Assembly (NCBI GenBank): GCA_017421145.1
Contig: JAFOTA010000236.1
Span: 1-8,734 of the forward strand
Source of the DNA: Treponema sp.
GTDB lineage: Bacteria > Spirochaetota > Spirochaetia > Treponematales > Treponemataceae
Direction of reading: 5' to 3'
Length of the DNA: 8,734 nt
Both the position numbers and the translations under genes were made by a program. Shown here piece after piece: positions 1 to 8,084 of this stretch (position 1 is the first letter of the stretch; every line of letters starts with the position of its first letter). Below the pieces are notes generated by a model, which worked only from the letters and a program-made list of their open reading frames with translations, made no database searches and had not been told where the DNA came from.

Positions 1-815
1 GAAGCTACAGAGAAGTACTTCTTTCCTGCAAGGAGGCGTTCCTTCTTGTATGTTCCTGCAACCGGGTGCTGGAAGCGTGTCGGGTTGGTTGAGTTTCCTG
101 TGATTGAAACGTCTACGTCCTCATGCCACATGATTGCAACGCCTTCGCGTACATCGTCTGCACCATAGCACTTTACGATGAGACGGTCAGGGTTTGAACC
201 ATAAGGAACTTCCTTTACGACTGTAAGAGCCTTGTCCGTTCCCTCGCCGTTGAAATAGTCGAACTTTGTCTGGACGTATGTGAATCCGTTGATGCGGCTG
301 ATGATCTGTGCAGCATCCTTTCCAAGACCGTTCAAGATAACGCGGAGCTTGTTCTTGCGGACTTTGTTTGCGTTTGCTGCAATCTTGATTGCACCTTCAG
401 CGGCTGCGAATGATTCGTGTCCTGCCAGGAATGCAAAGCACTGTGTCTCTTCGCTCAAAAGGCGTGCTCCGAGATTTCCGTGTCCAAGACCAACCTTGCG
501 GTCATCAGCAACAGAACCCGGAAGACAGAATGCCTGGAGTCCCTTACCGATGTTTGCAGCAGCTGTAGAACCTGTCTTGTCACCTGTCTTTTCAGCTTCC
601 TTGATTGCGATTGCAGAACCGAGCACATAAGCCCATTTTGCATCTTCAAAACAAATCTGCTGTGTTGACTGGCAGATTTCATAAGGATCAAATCCGCGTG
701 CCTTGCAGAGATCGCGTGCTTCGTTCAGACCAGCCTCGCCTTCTTTAAAACCATATTCTTTAAGAGCCTTATTCACCTGAGGAATGCGGCCTTCAAAATC
801 TTCAAACAATGCCAT
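1..815 (-). CDS. GGGtGRT-family protein, C-terminal end beyond the window (partial)
   Basis: The reading frame is open from an ATG at 815-813 to the window edge, giving 271 complete codons and no stop, so the C-terminus is missing. The protein begins MALFEDFEGRIPQVNKALKE and is a soluble, globular, glycine- and alanine-rich protein with no signal peptide or membrane segment. I recognise it from overall sequence character and from its partner gene as a member of the GGGtGRT family, which is about 330 residues long. The family's name-giving motif is not in the visible part and should lie in the missing segment. Six cysteines are visible (C37, C48, C55, C97, C126, C216), and a glycine-rich stretch lies near residues 109-118. 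The Shine-Dalgarno AAAGGAG (828-822) sits 6 bases before the ATG and inside the end of the upstream NifU-like gene, pointing to translational coupling. The biochemical function is unknown to me; a role linked to Fe-S proteins is inferred only from the neighbour. The family call is a recollection, not a database result. Confidence 0.75.
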   Translation of the reverse strand, partial: MALFEDFEGRIPQVNKALKEYGFKEGEAGLNEARDLCKARGFDPYEICQSTQQICFEDAKWAYVLGSAIAIKEAEKTGDKTGSTAAANIGKGLQAFCLPGSVADDRKVGLGHGNLGARLLSEETQCFAFLAGHESFAAAEGAIKIAANANKVRKNKLRVILNGLGKDAAQIISRINGFTYVQTKFDYFNGEGTDKALTVVKEVPYGSNPDRLIVKCYGADDVREGVAIMWHEDVDVSITGNSTNPTRFQHPVAGTYKKERLLAGKKYFSVA

Positions 816-818
816 TTC

Positions 819-1520
819 TTACTCCTTTCTTGGGTCGATGAGCTTGACCATTCCCTGATCGGCTGTAACGCGTCCATAGTGTGTACGTGCGCCTTCAATA
901 GCTTCCTGAGCTGGTTTTCCGGCTTTGAGAGCATCCATGAGCTTTCCGAAGTTGATGCAGTTGTAACCGATGATCTGGTTGTCCTTGTCAACTGCACATG
1001 TCTCGACATAGCCTTCAGTCATTTCCAGATAGCGTGGGCCTGTCTTGCGTGTAGCAAACATAGTTCCGACCTGTGAGCGGAGGTTCTTTCCCAAATCTTC
1101 CAAAGAAGCGCCGACTTTGAGTCCGTCCTTTGAATATGCTGACTGTGTGCGTCCGTAGATGATCTGCATGAAAAGCTCACGCATAGCTGTGTTGATTGCA
1201 TCGCAAACGAGGTCTGTGTTCAATGCTTCAATCAAAGTTTTTCCGATGAGGATTTCAGAAGCCATAGCAGCAGAATGAGTCATACCGGAGCAGCCGATTG
1301 TTTCGACCAAAGCTTCCTCGATGATTCCGTCCTTGACATTCAATGAGAGCTTGCAAGCTCCCTGCTGCGGTGCGCACCAACCGATACCGTGGGTAAATCC
1401 CGATACTTCTTCCATTTTTTTAACCTGAACCCATTTGCCTTCTTCAGGAATAGGTGCAGGACCATGATACGCGCCCTTAGCCAAAGGACACATGTGTTCC
1501 ACTTCAGCAGTGTAAGTCAT
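819..1520 (-). CDS. NifU/IscU-like iron-sulfur cluster assembly scaffold protein
   Basis: This is a 233-residue cytosolic protein of the NifU N-terminal/IscU scaffold family, which assembles Fe-S clusters on conserved cysteines and passes them to apo-proteins. Residues 55-96 align with IscU: ACKLSLNVKDGIIEEA (C56) matches the first scaffold cysteine region, and TIGCSGMTHSAAMASEIL (C77) matches the IscU GCGSAIASS segment. C188 (GYNCINFGKLMDAL) is a possible third ligand, though it is much farther away than in IscU. Other cysteines are C11, C49, C106 and C175. At 233 residues it is longer than IscU (about 130), with an extra N-terminal stretch and a long insert between C77 and C188. The start was set at 1520 because AAGGAG (1532-1527) lies 6 bases upstream; an in-frame ATG five codons earlier has no ribosome-binding site. 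No cysteine desulfurase gene is visible. It is cotranscribed with the GGGtGRT gene 3 bases downstream. Confidence 0.85.
   Translation of the reverse strand: MTYTAEVEHMCPLAKGAYHGPAPIPEEGKWVQVKKMEEVSGFTHGIGWCAPQQGACKLSLNVKDGIIEEALVETIGCSGMTHSAAMASEILIGKTLIEALNTDLVCDAINTAMRELFMQIIYGRTQSAYSKDGLKVGASLEDLGKNLRSQVGTMFATRKTGPRYLEMTEGYVETCAVDKDNQIIGYNCINFGKLMDALKAGKPAQEAIEGARTHYGRVTADQGMVKLIDPRKE
822..828 (-). promoter_or_regulatory. Ribosome-binding site of the GGGtGRT gene inside the NifU-like gene's end
   Basis: AAAGGAG reads on the minus strand 6 bases before the ATG at 815. It overlaps the codons for the last Lys and Glu of the NifU-like protein, immediately before its TAA stop. Ribosomes ending the first gene can re-start on the second, which supports production of the two proteins together. 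Confidence 0.8.
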
Positions 1521-1526
1521 GAAATG

Positions 1527-1532
1527 CTCCTT
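1527..1532 (-). promoter_or_regulatory. Ribosome-binding site fixing the NifU-like start
   Basis: AAGGAG on the minus strand lies 6 bases before the ATG at 1520-1518. The upstream in-frame ATG (1535-1533) overlaps this site and has no purine-rich element of its own, so 1520 is preferred as the start. Confidence 0.8.
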
Positions 1533-1583
1533 CATTATAGAGATTAATTTTAGACCAAAACAGAAATCTCAAAGGAACAAAAG

Positions 1584-1605
1584 TTCTAAGCCACAATCAG
1601 TCATT
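1584..1605 (+). repeat. 22-bp direct repeat, copy 1
   Basis: The sequence beginning TTCTAAGCCACAATCAG and ending TCATT (22 bases) occurs here and again at 1740-1761, exactly and in the same orientation, with 134 bases between the copies. Flanking bases differ (G before and C after here; A before and T after in copy 2). It is not a palindrome. This copy lies between the NifU-like start and the enolase promoter, so it would be in reverse orientation in any long leader of the NifU-like mRNA. Confidence 0.9.
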
Positions 1606-1684
1606 CCTTTTCAAAAAACCGTTTTCAAGTCAATCTGAATAACAAGGATAGCACTATTGAATAGATTTTTCAATATAAGGGACG

Positions 1685-1713
1685 TTGACATTCAATGAAT
1701 AAATCATTATATT
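1685..1713 (+). promoter_or_regulatory. Sigma-70-type promoter for enolase
   Basis: A perfect -35 box TTGACA (1685-1690) is followed after exactly 17 bases by TATATT (1708-1713), a one-mismatch -10 box. The expected transcription start is near 1720, giving a leader of about 60 bases before the enolase ATG. The spacer contains a small palindrome ATTCA-A-TGAAT (1690-1700) and the whole area is AT-rich. The boxes and spacing are seen directly; the start point is inferred. Confidence 0.8.
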
Positions 1714-1720
1714 GATTTTA

Positions 1721-1734
1721 TTAGCATATGCTAA
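1721..1734 (+). promoter_or_regulatory. Perfect 14-bp palindrome at the enolase transcription start, candidate operator
   Basis: TTAGCATATGCTAA is identical to its own reverse complement and begins about one base after the predicted +1 of the enolase promoter, where a dimeric repressor would block initiation. The half-site is TTAGCAT. I cannot assign a regulator family from the motif. It is too short and has no loop, so it would not make a useful RNA hairpin; binding as double-stranded DNA is more plausible. Confidence 0.5.
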
Positions 1735-1739
1735 CTAGA

Positions 1740-1761
1740 TTCTAAGCCACAATCAGTCATT
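1740..1761 (+). repeat. 22-bp direct repeat, copy 2, in the enolase leader
   Basis: This is an exact copy of 1584-1605. It lies within the predicted 5' leader of the enolase mRNA, ending 4 bases before the GGAGG ribosome-binding site (1766-1770). The two copies bracket the enolase promoter and the 14-bp palindrome. It could be a remnant of a local duplication of the leader, or a shared protein- or RNA-binding site. Confidence 0.9.
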
Positions 1762-1779
1762 TTTTGGAGGTCTTTTTAA

Positions 1780-3110
<1,331 letters not shown>

Positions 3111-3114
<4 letters not shown>

Positions 3115-3713
3115 TTTACGTCGAACGTGAGCCGCTGGATCGGGGAAGGGCCAATTTCCAGGCAGATTTTTCTGTGAGCGGCGGTCGGATAGCCCTTGTG
3201 CTTTGCATAGCCGTATTGGGGATAAAGCTTGTCGTATTCCGTCATGATTTTATCCCTTTCGACTTTTGCGATTATGCTTGCAGCCATGACGCACGGAAAT
3301 TTAGCATCCGCCTTGACCTCAGCCCTCACGTTGCAGCTTATGTCGGGACACTTGTTTCCGTCAGCAACAGCAGAAATCATCTTTGGATCAGGCACGGGAA
3401 GATTGTTTTTTTCGCACCACGCCGGAAGATTTTCGAGCATGTTTTCAAACGCAATCTTCATGGCTTTCATGCTCGCCTGCAATATGTTGATCCTGTCAAT
3501 CTCCTTGTGATCGACTATGCCCAATCCCCAGCAGCATGAATCTTTTATGAGAGGCTCTATTTTCATGCGTTTTTTTTCGCTGAGCTTTTTGCTGTCATCA
3601 AGCATTTCCACCGGAAAACCTAACGGCAGGATTACGCATGCGGCTGTCACAGGTCCTGCAAGAGGTCCCCTGCCCGCTTCATCAAGTCCGGCAACAAATT
3701 CAAAATCCGTCAA
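3111..3713 (-). CDS. rnhB: Ribonuclease HII
   Basis: RNase HII cleaves the RNA strand of RNA-DNA hybrids and begins removal of ribonucleotides misincorporated in DNA. The 200-residue protein has the family's full pattern. The N-terminal GLDEAGRGPLAGPV carries catalytic D11 and E12 and the GRG motif (14-16); DDSKKLSEKKR (39-49) follows; D118 lies in AVADGNK and D154 in SIIAKVERD; and YGYAKHKGYPTAAH (167-180) closes the active site. All four metal-binding acids are present. The start codon is TTG (3713-3711), chosen because it gives the normal N-terminus just ahead of the DEAGRG motif. It lies 3 bases after the phosphoribosyltransferase stop, with AAGGAA overlapping the end of that gene about 10 bases upstream. 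This gene is the last of the mcsA-mcsB-clpC operon and converges with enolase. Confidence 0.96.
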
Positions 3714-3716
3714 TTT

Positions 3717-4337
3717 TCAGCTTTCCTTTTTTCCTGTCTTGAAAATCGGTTCCAAAACAGGGCGCAGATCAGGATAAGGCTTGTAGAAATTTTCCTCAAG
3801 CTCCTCTTCTGTAAGTCCCACAAGCTCATGGCTGTTGTAGTTTATCCAAGGATTTTCATCTTTTTTCCCGATTTCAAATTTCCTGCACCAATAATCGGGC
3901 TGTATCGGAAGCGGAGTGCGGTCGGAATAGATTTTATAATCATGCACCACGACTTTGATGCTTTCACGGGGCACACCTTTTTCCAGGAGGATTTCCACAA
4001 GATAATTCAGAGTACGTCCTGAATCATAGATGTCATCGACGAGCATTATCTTGTCACCGAGGCGGAGATAATCAGGAGAGTAAGTCCATCCGTCAACGCG
4101 AACGGAAGACTGCTGCTTTACGTCTGTGTAGCTTCTTGCAACGACTGCGGCATAAAGCACCGGCTTGTGATTTTTAAGAGCGACCTTGTAATATTCGCTT
4201 ATAATATTCGCCATGTACGCACCGCCCCTCAATGAAGCGTAGATCACATCGGGCACGAATCCGTCTTCCTGATAGATTTTATGCGCAAGCTTCAATCCGT
4301 CGTTCCGAACCACATCATAAGGTAAAAATTCTTTCAT
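3717..4337 (-). CDS. PRPP-dependent phosphoribosyltransferase, probably purine (xanthine/hypoxanthine) salvage type
   Basis: This 206-residue cytosolic protein belongs to the type I phosphoribosyltransferase fold, which transfers ribose-5-phosphate from PRPP to a nucleobase. The PRPP-binding signature is clear at LVDDIYDSGRTL (99-110), with two adjacent acidic residues and the DSGRT phosphate loop. SLRGGAYMA (35-43) corresponds to the pyrophosphate-binding loop. PDYWCRKFE (148-156) fills the position of the hood segment that reads the base in Gpt-like enzymes. This resembles the xanthine/hypoxanthine group rather than Hpt or Apt, but the base specificity cannot be settled by eye. The tail (about 160-206) is unlike the short enzymes and rich in Glu. 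ATG at 4337 is preceded by TGGAGG only 4 bases away. It follows clpC by 42 bases and precedes rnhB by 3, so it is probably cotranscribed with both. Confidence 0.85.
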   Translation of the reverse strand: MKEFLPYDVVRNDGLKLAHKIYQEDGFVPDVIYASLRGGAYMANIISEYYKVALKNHKPVLYAAVVARSYTDVKQQSSVRVDGWTYSPDYLRLGDKIMLVDDIYDSGRTLNYLVEILLEKGVPRESIKVVVHDYKIYSDRTPLPIQPDYWCRKFEIGKKDENPWINYNSHELVGLTEEELEENFYKPYPDLRPVLEPIFKTGKKES

Positions 4338-4379
4338 AAAGCCTCCATAACACCATGCCTTGAAATTATTGGTTTAACT

Positions 4380-6941
4380 CTAACTCCGCACCGCAGATTT
4401 TTCAGCCTGAAGAAGATCCTCCACGTTCTGCTGATCTACCTGCGGCAAAGATGACGCACGTTTCCTTGATTTTTTGAAATAGACTTTCAGTTTTTCACCG
4501 TCCGAATCGATTACGATGCAGTTGGAATCCCCGCGCTTTCCGCTTATCAGGAGCATGGCAACGTCGTCTTCAATGTCACGCTGGATCAGGCGGCGCATAG
4601 GCCTTGCACCCATCGAAGGCTCATATCCGTTTTCGACAAGATATGATTTTGCGGCAGGCTTAAGCTCGATTGAAATTCCCTGCTCAAGAAGCCTTGACTC
4701 CAAATCGCGCACGAGTATATCCGCAATGCTTGAAAGTATGTCTTTCGTAAGCGCATGGAAAACGATTATGTCATCAAGACGGTTCAAAAGCTCAGGCGAC
4801 ATGATTTTCCTAAGCTCTTCCATTGCATCGGCTTTCATAAGCTCATACGGAACAAGGCCGGCTTCTGCAACAGAAAAACCGACGTGTCCTGTGGAAGTGA
4901 TTTTGTCGGATCCTGCATTGCTCGTAAAAATGACGACCGTGTTCTTGAAATCAACGTTGCGTCCCTGTCCGTCAGTGATTTCGCCGTCTTCAAGAATCTG
5001 GAGCATTATATTGAAAATATTCGAATTCGCCTTTTCAATTTCATCAAAAAGCACGACCGAATACGGTTTTTCAAGGACTTTTTTCGTAAGCTTTCCGCCG
5101 TCTTCATAGCCGATGTATCCCGGATTCGTACCGATGAGTCCTGTCGTTGACCATCTGTCGCTGTATTCGCTCATGTTGAATTTCAAAAGCGCATCTTCGG
5201 TTCCGAAAAGGAATTTTGCAAGAGCTTTCGCAAGCTGTGTTTTTCCAACGCCGGTCGGTCCCAAGAAAAAGAAAGATCCTATCGGACGCTTTGGAGTGGA
5301 CACACCGGATTTGTGGCGGCGCACTGCTGAGCTTATCGCTTGGACTGCCTCATTCTGCCCGACGACATCCTTTTCAAGAATCTTTTCCATGTTCATGAGC
5401 TTTTCGCTTTCACCGCTGTCCAGACGCTCTGCCGGGATTCCAGTCATGGAGCTGATTACCGAAAGAACGTCGTCTACCGTAACCTGTCGTGCATTCGCAT
5501 TTTCGTTTGCCTTCCAATTTGCCTTAAGTTCATCAAGCTCCCGGCGCAATGAATAGACCTTGTCCCTTACGAGAGCAGCCTTTTCATAATCCTGCATTTC
5601 AACCAAGGCACGTTTCTGGCTTGAAAGCTCTTCGATGGTTTCTTCGATCTGATCAAGCTCCGGAGGCCTTACTTCTTCCTGTATTTTTTTTGCAGCTCCG
5701 GCTTCATCGAGTATGTCGAAAGCCTTGTCAGGAAAACATCTGTCATTGATATAGCGGCGGCCGCACTTGACGATTGCCTCAACGACTTCCTTGCTGTAAT
5801 AGACATGGTGGAAATTCTCGAAACGCTGCTTTAGTCCCATGATCATGTTTATCGTGTCTTCATCGCTGGGTTCTTCGATGTTGATTTTCTGGAAACGCCT
5901 TGCAAGCGCACCGTCTTTTTCAATGCGGTTTCTGAATTCTTTTGTCGTCGTAGCACCGATTATCTGTATTTCACCGCGGCTCAGGGCAGGCTTCAGCATA
6001 TTGCTTGCTTCCATGCTTCCTTCTGGTCCACCGGCTCCGATCAGCGTATGTATTTCATCGATGAAAAGAATTATATTCTTGTTTTCACGGACTTCCTTCA
6101 TCACGCGCTTCATTCTCTCTTCAAATTCACCACGGTATTTCGTTCCTGCAATCATACCGGCAAGATCAAGAAGGACAATCTTCTTTTTTATAAGCCCCTG
6201 GGGAACGTTTCCGCTGACAATCCTCTGTGCAAGACCTTCGACTATGGCTGATTTTCCCACACCCGGATTTCCGATGAGGATTGGATTGTTTTTAGTACGG
6301 CGGCTCAATGTCTGAACCAAACGCTGGATTTCCGCACTGCGTCCGACCACAGGATCAAGGTCTCCGTTTTTTGCAGCCTTGTTCAAGTCACGCCCGAACT
6401 GATCGAGGATTGAATTTGCACTGCGCTTTGCATTTTCGTTCCGGTTTTCCCATGCCGGTCCATTTTCGGATTCACCCGCCATGCTTGATATTGAAGAAGG
6501 AATTTTTAGCTCCACTTCCTTTACGTACTGCCTGGCCTGGTCAAGAGATATTCCGGCCTTGATGAAAAAATTCTGAAGCAGCGAATGTTCTTCCCTGAGT
6601 GCTGCAAGGAAAATATGCTCCGTTCCGATATAATCCTTCTGCAGAATCTTTGATTCAACGGCAGCCACGTCGATCACGTTTCTAAGGCGCACTGACTGCG
6701 GGATGGCTTCCAGATCGATGTTGGGAAGTCTTGAGGGCATGCTCTGCTCAATAGTTGTCTGGAGCATGAGGACATTTATTTTCATTGCCTTGAGCGCGAT
6801 ATACCCAAGACCGTCAGCTGATTTTAGCAGGGCCAAAAGCACGTGCTCCACTTCAAGCACATTGCATCCCAAGTTATACGCTTCTTCCGGTGCAAGGACA
6901 TTCAGCAGACGCTGAACCCTCGGTGAAAAAATTCTTGCCAT
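4380..6941 (-). CDS. clpC: ClpC-type AAA+ unfoldase (Hsp100), ATP-dependent protease ATPase subunit
   Basis: ClpC unfolds substrates and threads them into the ClpP peptidase. The 853-residue protein has the full order: a double N-domain repeat (about 1-145), the first AAA+ module with Walker A GNPGVGKS (224-231), Walker B ILFIDEIHTL (291-300) and arginine finger region ALARRF (345-350), a middle domain with a UVR motif (about 432-473, including DYEKAALVRD), and the second AAA+ module with Walker A GPTGVGKT (561-568), Walker B VVLFDEIEKA (629-638), sensor FTSN (672-675) and GARPMRR (778-784). The ClpP-docking loop is VGF (687-689). E32 and E108 match the two glutamates that bind phosphoarginine in Bacillus ClpC. 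All ATPase residues look intact, so it should be active. AGGAG lies 5 bases before the ATG. It is 18 bases after mcsB, within the mcsA-mcsB-clpC set. Confidence 0.97.
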   Translation of the reverse strand: MARIFSPRVQRLLNVLAPEEAYNLGCNVLEVEHVLLALLKSADGLGYIALKAMKINVLMLQTTIEQSMPSRLPNIDLEAIPQSVRLRNVIDVAAVESKILQKDYIGTEHIFLAALREEHSLLQNFFIKAGISLDQARQYVKEVELKIPSSISSMAGESENGPAWENRNENAKRSANSILDQFGRDLNKAAKNGDLDPVVGRSAEIQRLVQTLSRRTKNNPILIGNPGVGKSAIVEGLAQRIVSGNVPQGLIKKKIVLLDLAGMIAGTKYRGEFEERMKRVMKEVRENKNIILFIDEIHTLIGAGGPEGSMEASNMLKPALSRGEIQIIGATTTKEFRNRIEKDGALARRFQKINIEEPSDEDTINMIMGLKQRFENFHHVYYSKEVVEAIVKCGRRYINDRCFPDKAFDILDEAGAAKKIQEEVRPPELDQIEETIEELSSQKRALVEMQDYEKAALVRDKVYSLRRELDELKANWKANENANARQVTVDDVLSVISSMTGIPAERLDSGESEKLMNMEKILEKDVVGQNEAVQAISSAVRRHKSGVSTPKRPIGSFFFLGPTGVGKTQLAKALAKFLFGTEDALLKFNMSEYSDRWSTTGLIGTNPGYIGYEDGGKLTKKVLEKPYSVVLFDEIEKANSNIFNIMLQILEDGEITDGQGRNVDFKNTVVIFTSNAGSDKITSTGHVGFSVAEAGLVPYELMKADAMEELRKIMSPELLNRLDDIIVFHALTKDILSSIADILVRDLESRLLEQGISIELKPAAKSYLVENGYEPSMGARPMRRLIQRDIEDDVAMLLISGKRGDSNCIVIDSDGEKLKVYFKKSRKRASSLPQVDQQNVEDLLQAEKSAVRS

Positions 6942-6959
6942 GAAATCTCCTAATGGAAC

Positions 6960-8084
6960 CTAGCGGGAAATCTTTATATTATCAAACGCTTCCTGAAGGA
7001 TTACCGCACGGATACGCTCAATCTTTTTCGCCGCATCATTTTTTATATCCTTTTCAAATATAAAATTCCCGCTTTTCAAAACATATTCAAGATGACCTTC
7101 CTGTATGCGGTACAAAAGAGCACGCAGCGTAGTGTCATCTATTCCTTCTATAATTCCCAAATCCAGACCCCACTTCACTCCGCTTATAAGTGAAACGGCT
7201 TCCCGGAGCCTTATGAAAACGGAAGAACGGGCAAGCGCAACCGAACGGAACACCGCATTCCTGACGGTAGAATCCATGTTCTTGCGGCACTCATCACGCG
7301 CACTCCTTTCATAATCCCTGAACCTTGTAGCTGCAGAAACGATGTTTGCCATCTGGTCAAGTTCCGTACCGGAAAGACAGTTGCTTGTCTTCAGATCATA
7401 GAACGAACCGAGGGAGCCTGATTTTGATTCTATTCCGCTTATCTGATCGGATCCTCCTGAACCGAACGAATCCGTAAACGAAAGTCCCTTGTCATTATAA
7501 GCCCTTGTGAGCGAAGGTATTTTTCCGCTTGCAGTAAGTGAAGGAAGATGCATCCTTACGGAAAATTTTATTCCGCTTCCTGCTTCTTCGACGGTTGAAG
7601 TGAGATAGCCGAAATCATAGCTTGCAGCAAACTGGAGCTTTGTCTGAAGCCCCTTGTCAACGTTTTCCGCCATCGACATGGGACCGTTGAAATCGAATCC
7701 GGGGGCAAAAGATGAAATTCTCACATGATCGACCATATTGACCGAGCATGTAATCTTTCCGTCTGACCTGACAATCACCCCGGCTTTTTTTTCGGAGGCA
7801 GAATCAGAAAGTATCTCACGCTCCTGCAGAATCCTAGTTCCAAGCGGATCAAGGCGGTTCACTGACAGAGCCTGATATTTTTCACCGTCAGAAAGTGAAT
7901 TGAACGCATCGAATACAAGAGACTGAATTCTTTCTCCGTCATTTCCCCTCAGCTGTGACGGAAACGGAAAATTCGCAAGATTACGGGCAAAACAGACCGT
8001 GGAAGAAACGAAAACATCGTCGTCCACACCGTCATAGGCATACCATGCATCTCCACCGACTGCAGTTGACGTATTCCTTACCAT
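6960..8084 (-). CDS. mcsB: McsB-family protein arginine kinase homologue, predicted pseudokinase
   Basis: The 374-residue protein is collinear with McsB (about 360 residues). Shared landmarks include SSxxxxARN (27-35), NxxDHxRI (116-123), PGF (128-130), SVRMHLP (175-181), ERSAR (259-263) and GLDLGIIEGI (306-315). In Bacillus, McsB phosphorylates arginines on proteins to mark them for ClpCP. By motif alignment the catalytic residues are replaced here. The ATP-binding arginines of SSRIRLARN are T29 and C31. The catalytic Glu of NEEDH is V118 (NMVDH). The CPTNxGTG loop with its reactive cysteine reads TVEEAGSG (164-171). The RASV arginine is K173. The RGxxGE segment reads TDSFGSG (204-210). The allosteric RDxxRA motif is also not conserved. 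R122 of DHVRI remains. The frame is unbroken and family similarity resumes on both sides of each change, so a frameshift is not the cause. ATG overlaps the mcsA TGA by one base, with GGAG 10 bases upstream. Family call is sure; loss of kinase activity is inferred. Confidence 0.88.
   Translation of the reverse strand: MVRNTSTAVGGDAWYAYDGVDDDVFVSSTVCFARNLANFPFPSQLRGNDGERIQSLVFDAFNSLSDGEKYQALSVNRLDPLGTRILQEREILSDSASEKKAGVIVRSDGKITCSVNMVDHVRISSFAPGFDFNGPMSMAENVDKGLQTKLQFAASYDFGYLTSTVEEAGSGIKFSVRMHLPSLTASGKIPSLTRAYNDKGLSFTDSFGSGGSDQISGIESKSGSLGSFYDLKTSNCLSGTELDQMANIVSAATRFRDYERSARDECRKNMDSTVRNAVFRSVALARSSVFIRLREAVSLISGVKWGLDLGIIEGIDDTTLRALLYRIQEGHLEYVLKSGNFIFEKDIKNDAAKKIERIRAVILQEAFDNIKISR

Noticed and set aside
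280..691. Overlapping reading frames of 78-116 codons on both strands.
   Set aside because: They lie inside the coding frame of the GGGtGRT gene, have no ribosome-binding site and no protein-family character; they are shadows of its codon pattern.
1534..1539. Perfect TATAAT on the minus strand just upstream of the NifU-like gene.
   Set aside because: A start point 6-7 bases downstream would fall inside the ribosome-binding site, and there is no -35 box at 16-18 bases; it is probably chance in AT-rich DNA. I could not identify the true NifU-like promoter.
1655..1675. Inverted repeat TATTGAA-N7-TTCAATA.
   Set aside because: Only 7 A-T-rich base pairs in an AT-rich spacer, with no U-run and no clear link to a promoter; not distinguishable from chance.
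1584..1761. Repeats as part of a CRISPR array or an integron attC site.
   Set aside because: There are only two copies with a 134-base spacer carrying a promoter, no further repeats, and no attC-like imperfect palindrome.
4516..5109. Long plus-strand open frame of 197 codons, and similar ones at 5113-5556 and 5839-6315.
   Set aside because: All are antisense to clpC, which is unmistakable; their translations are Ser/Phe-rich low-complexity sequences typical of a reversed coding strand.
7500..7700. A frameshift or sequencing error as the cause of the altered McsB motifs.
   Set aside because: The frame is continuous, and family motifs on each side (GYLTS before, SVRMHLP after) are in the same frame, so the changed residues are true substitutions.
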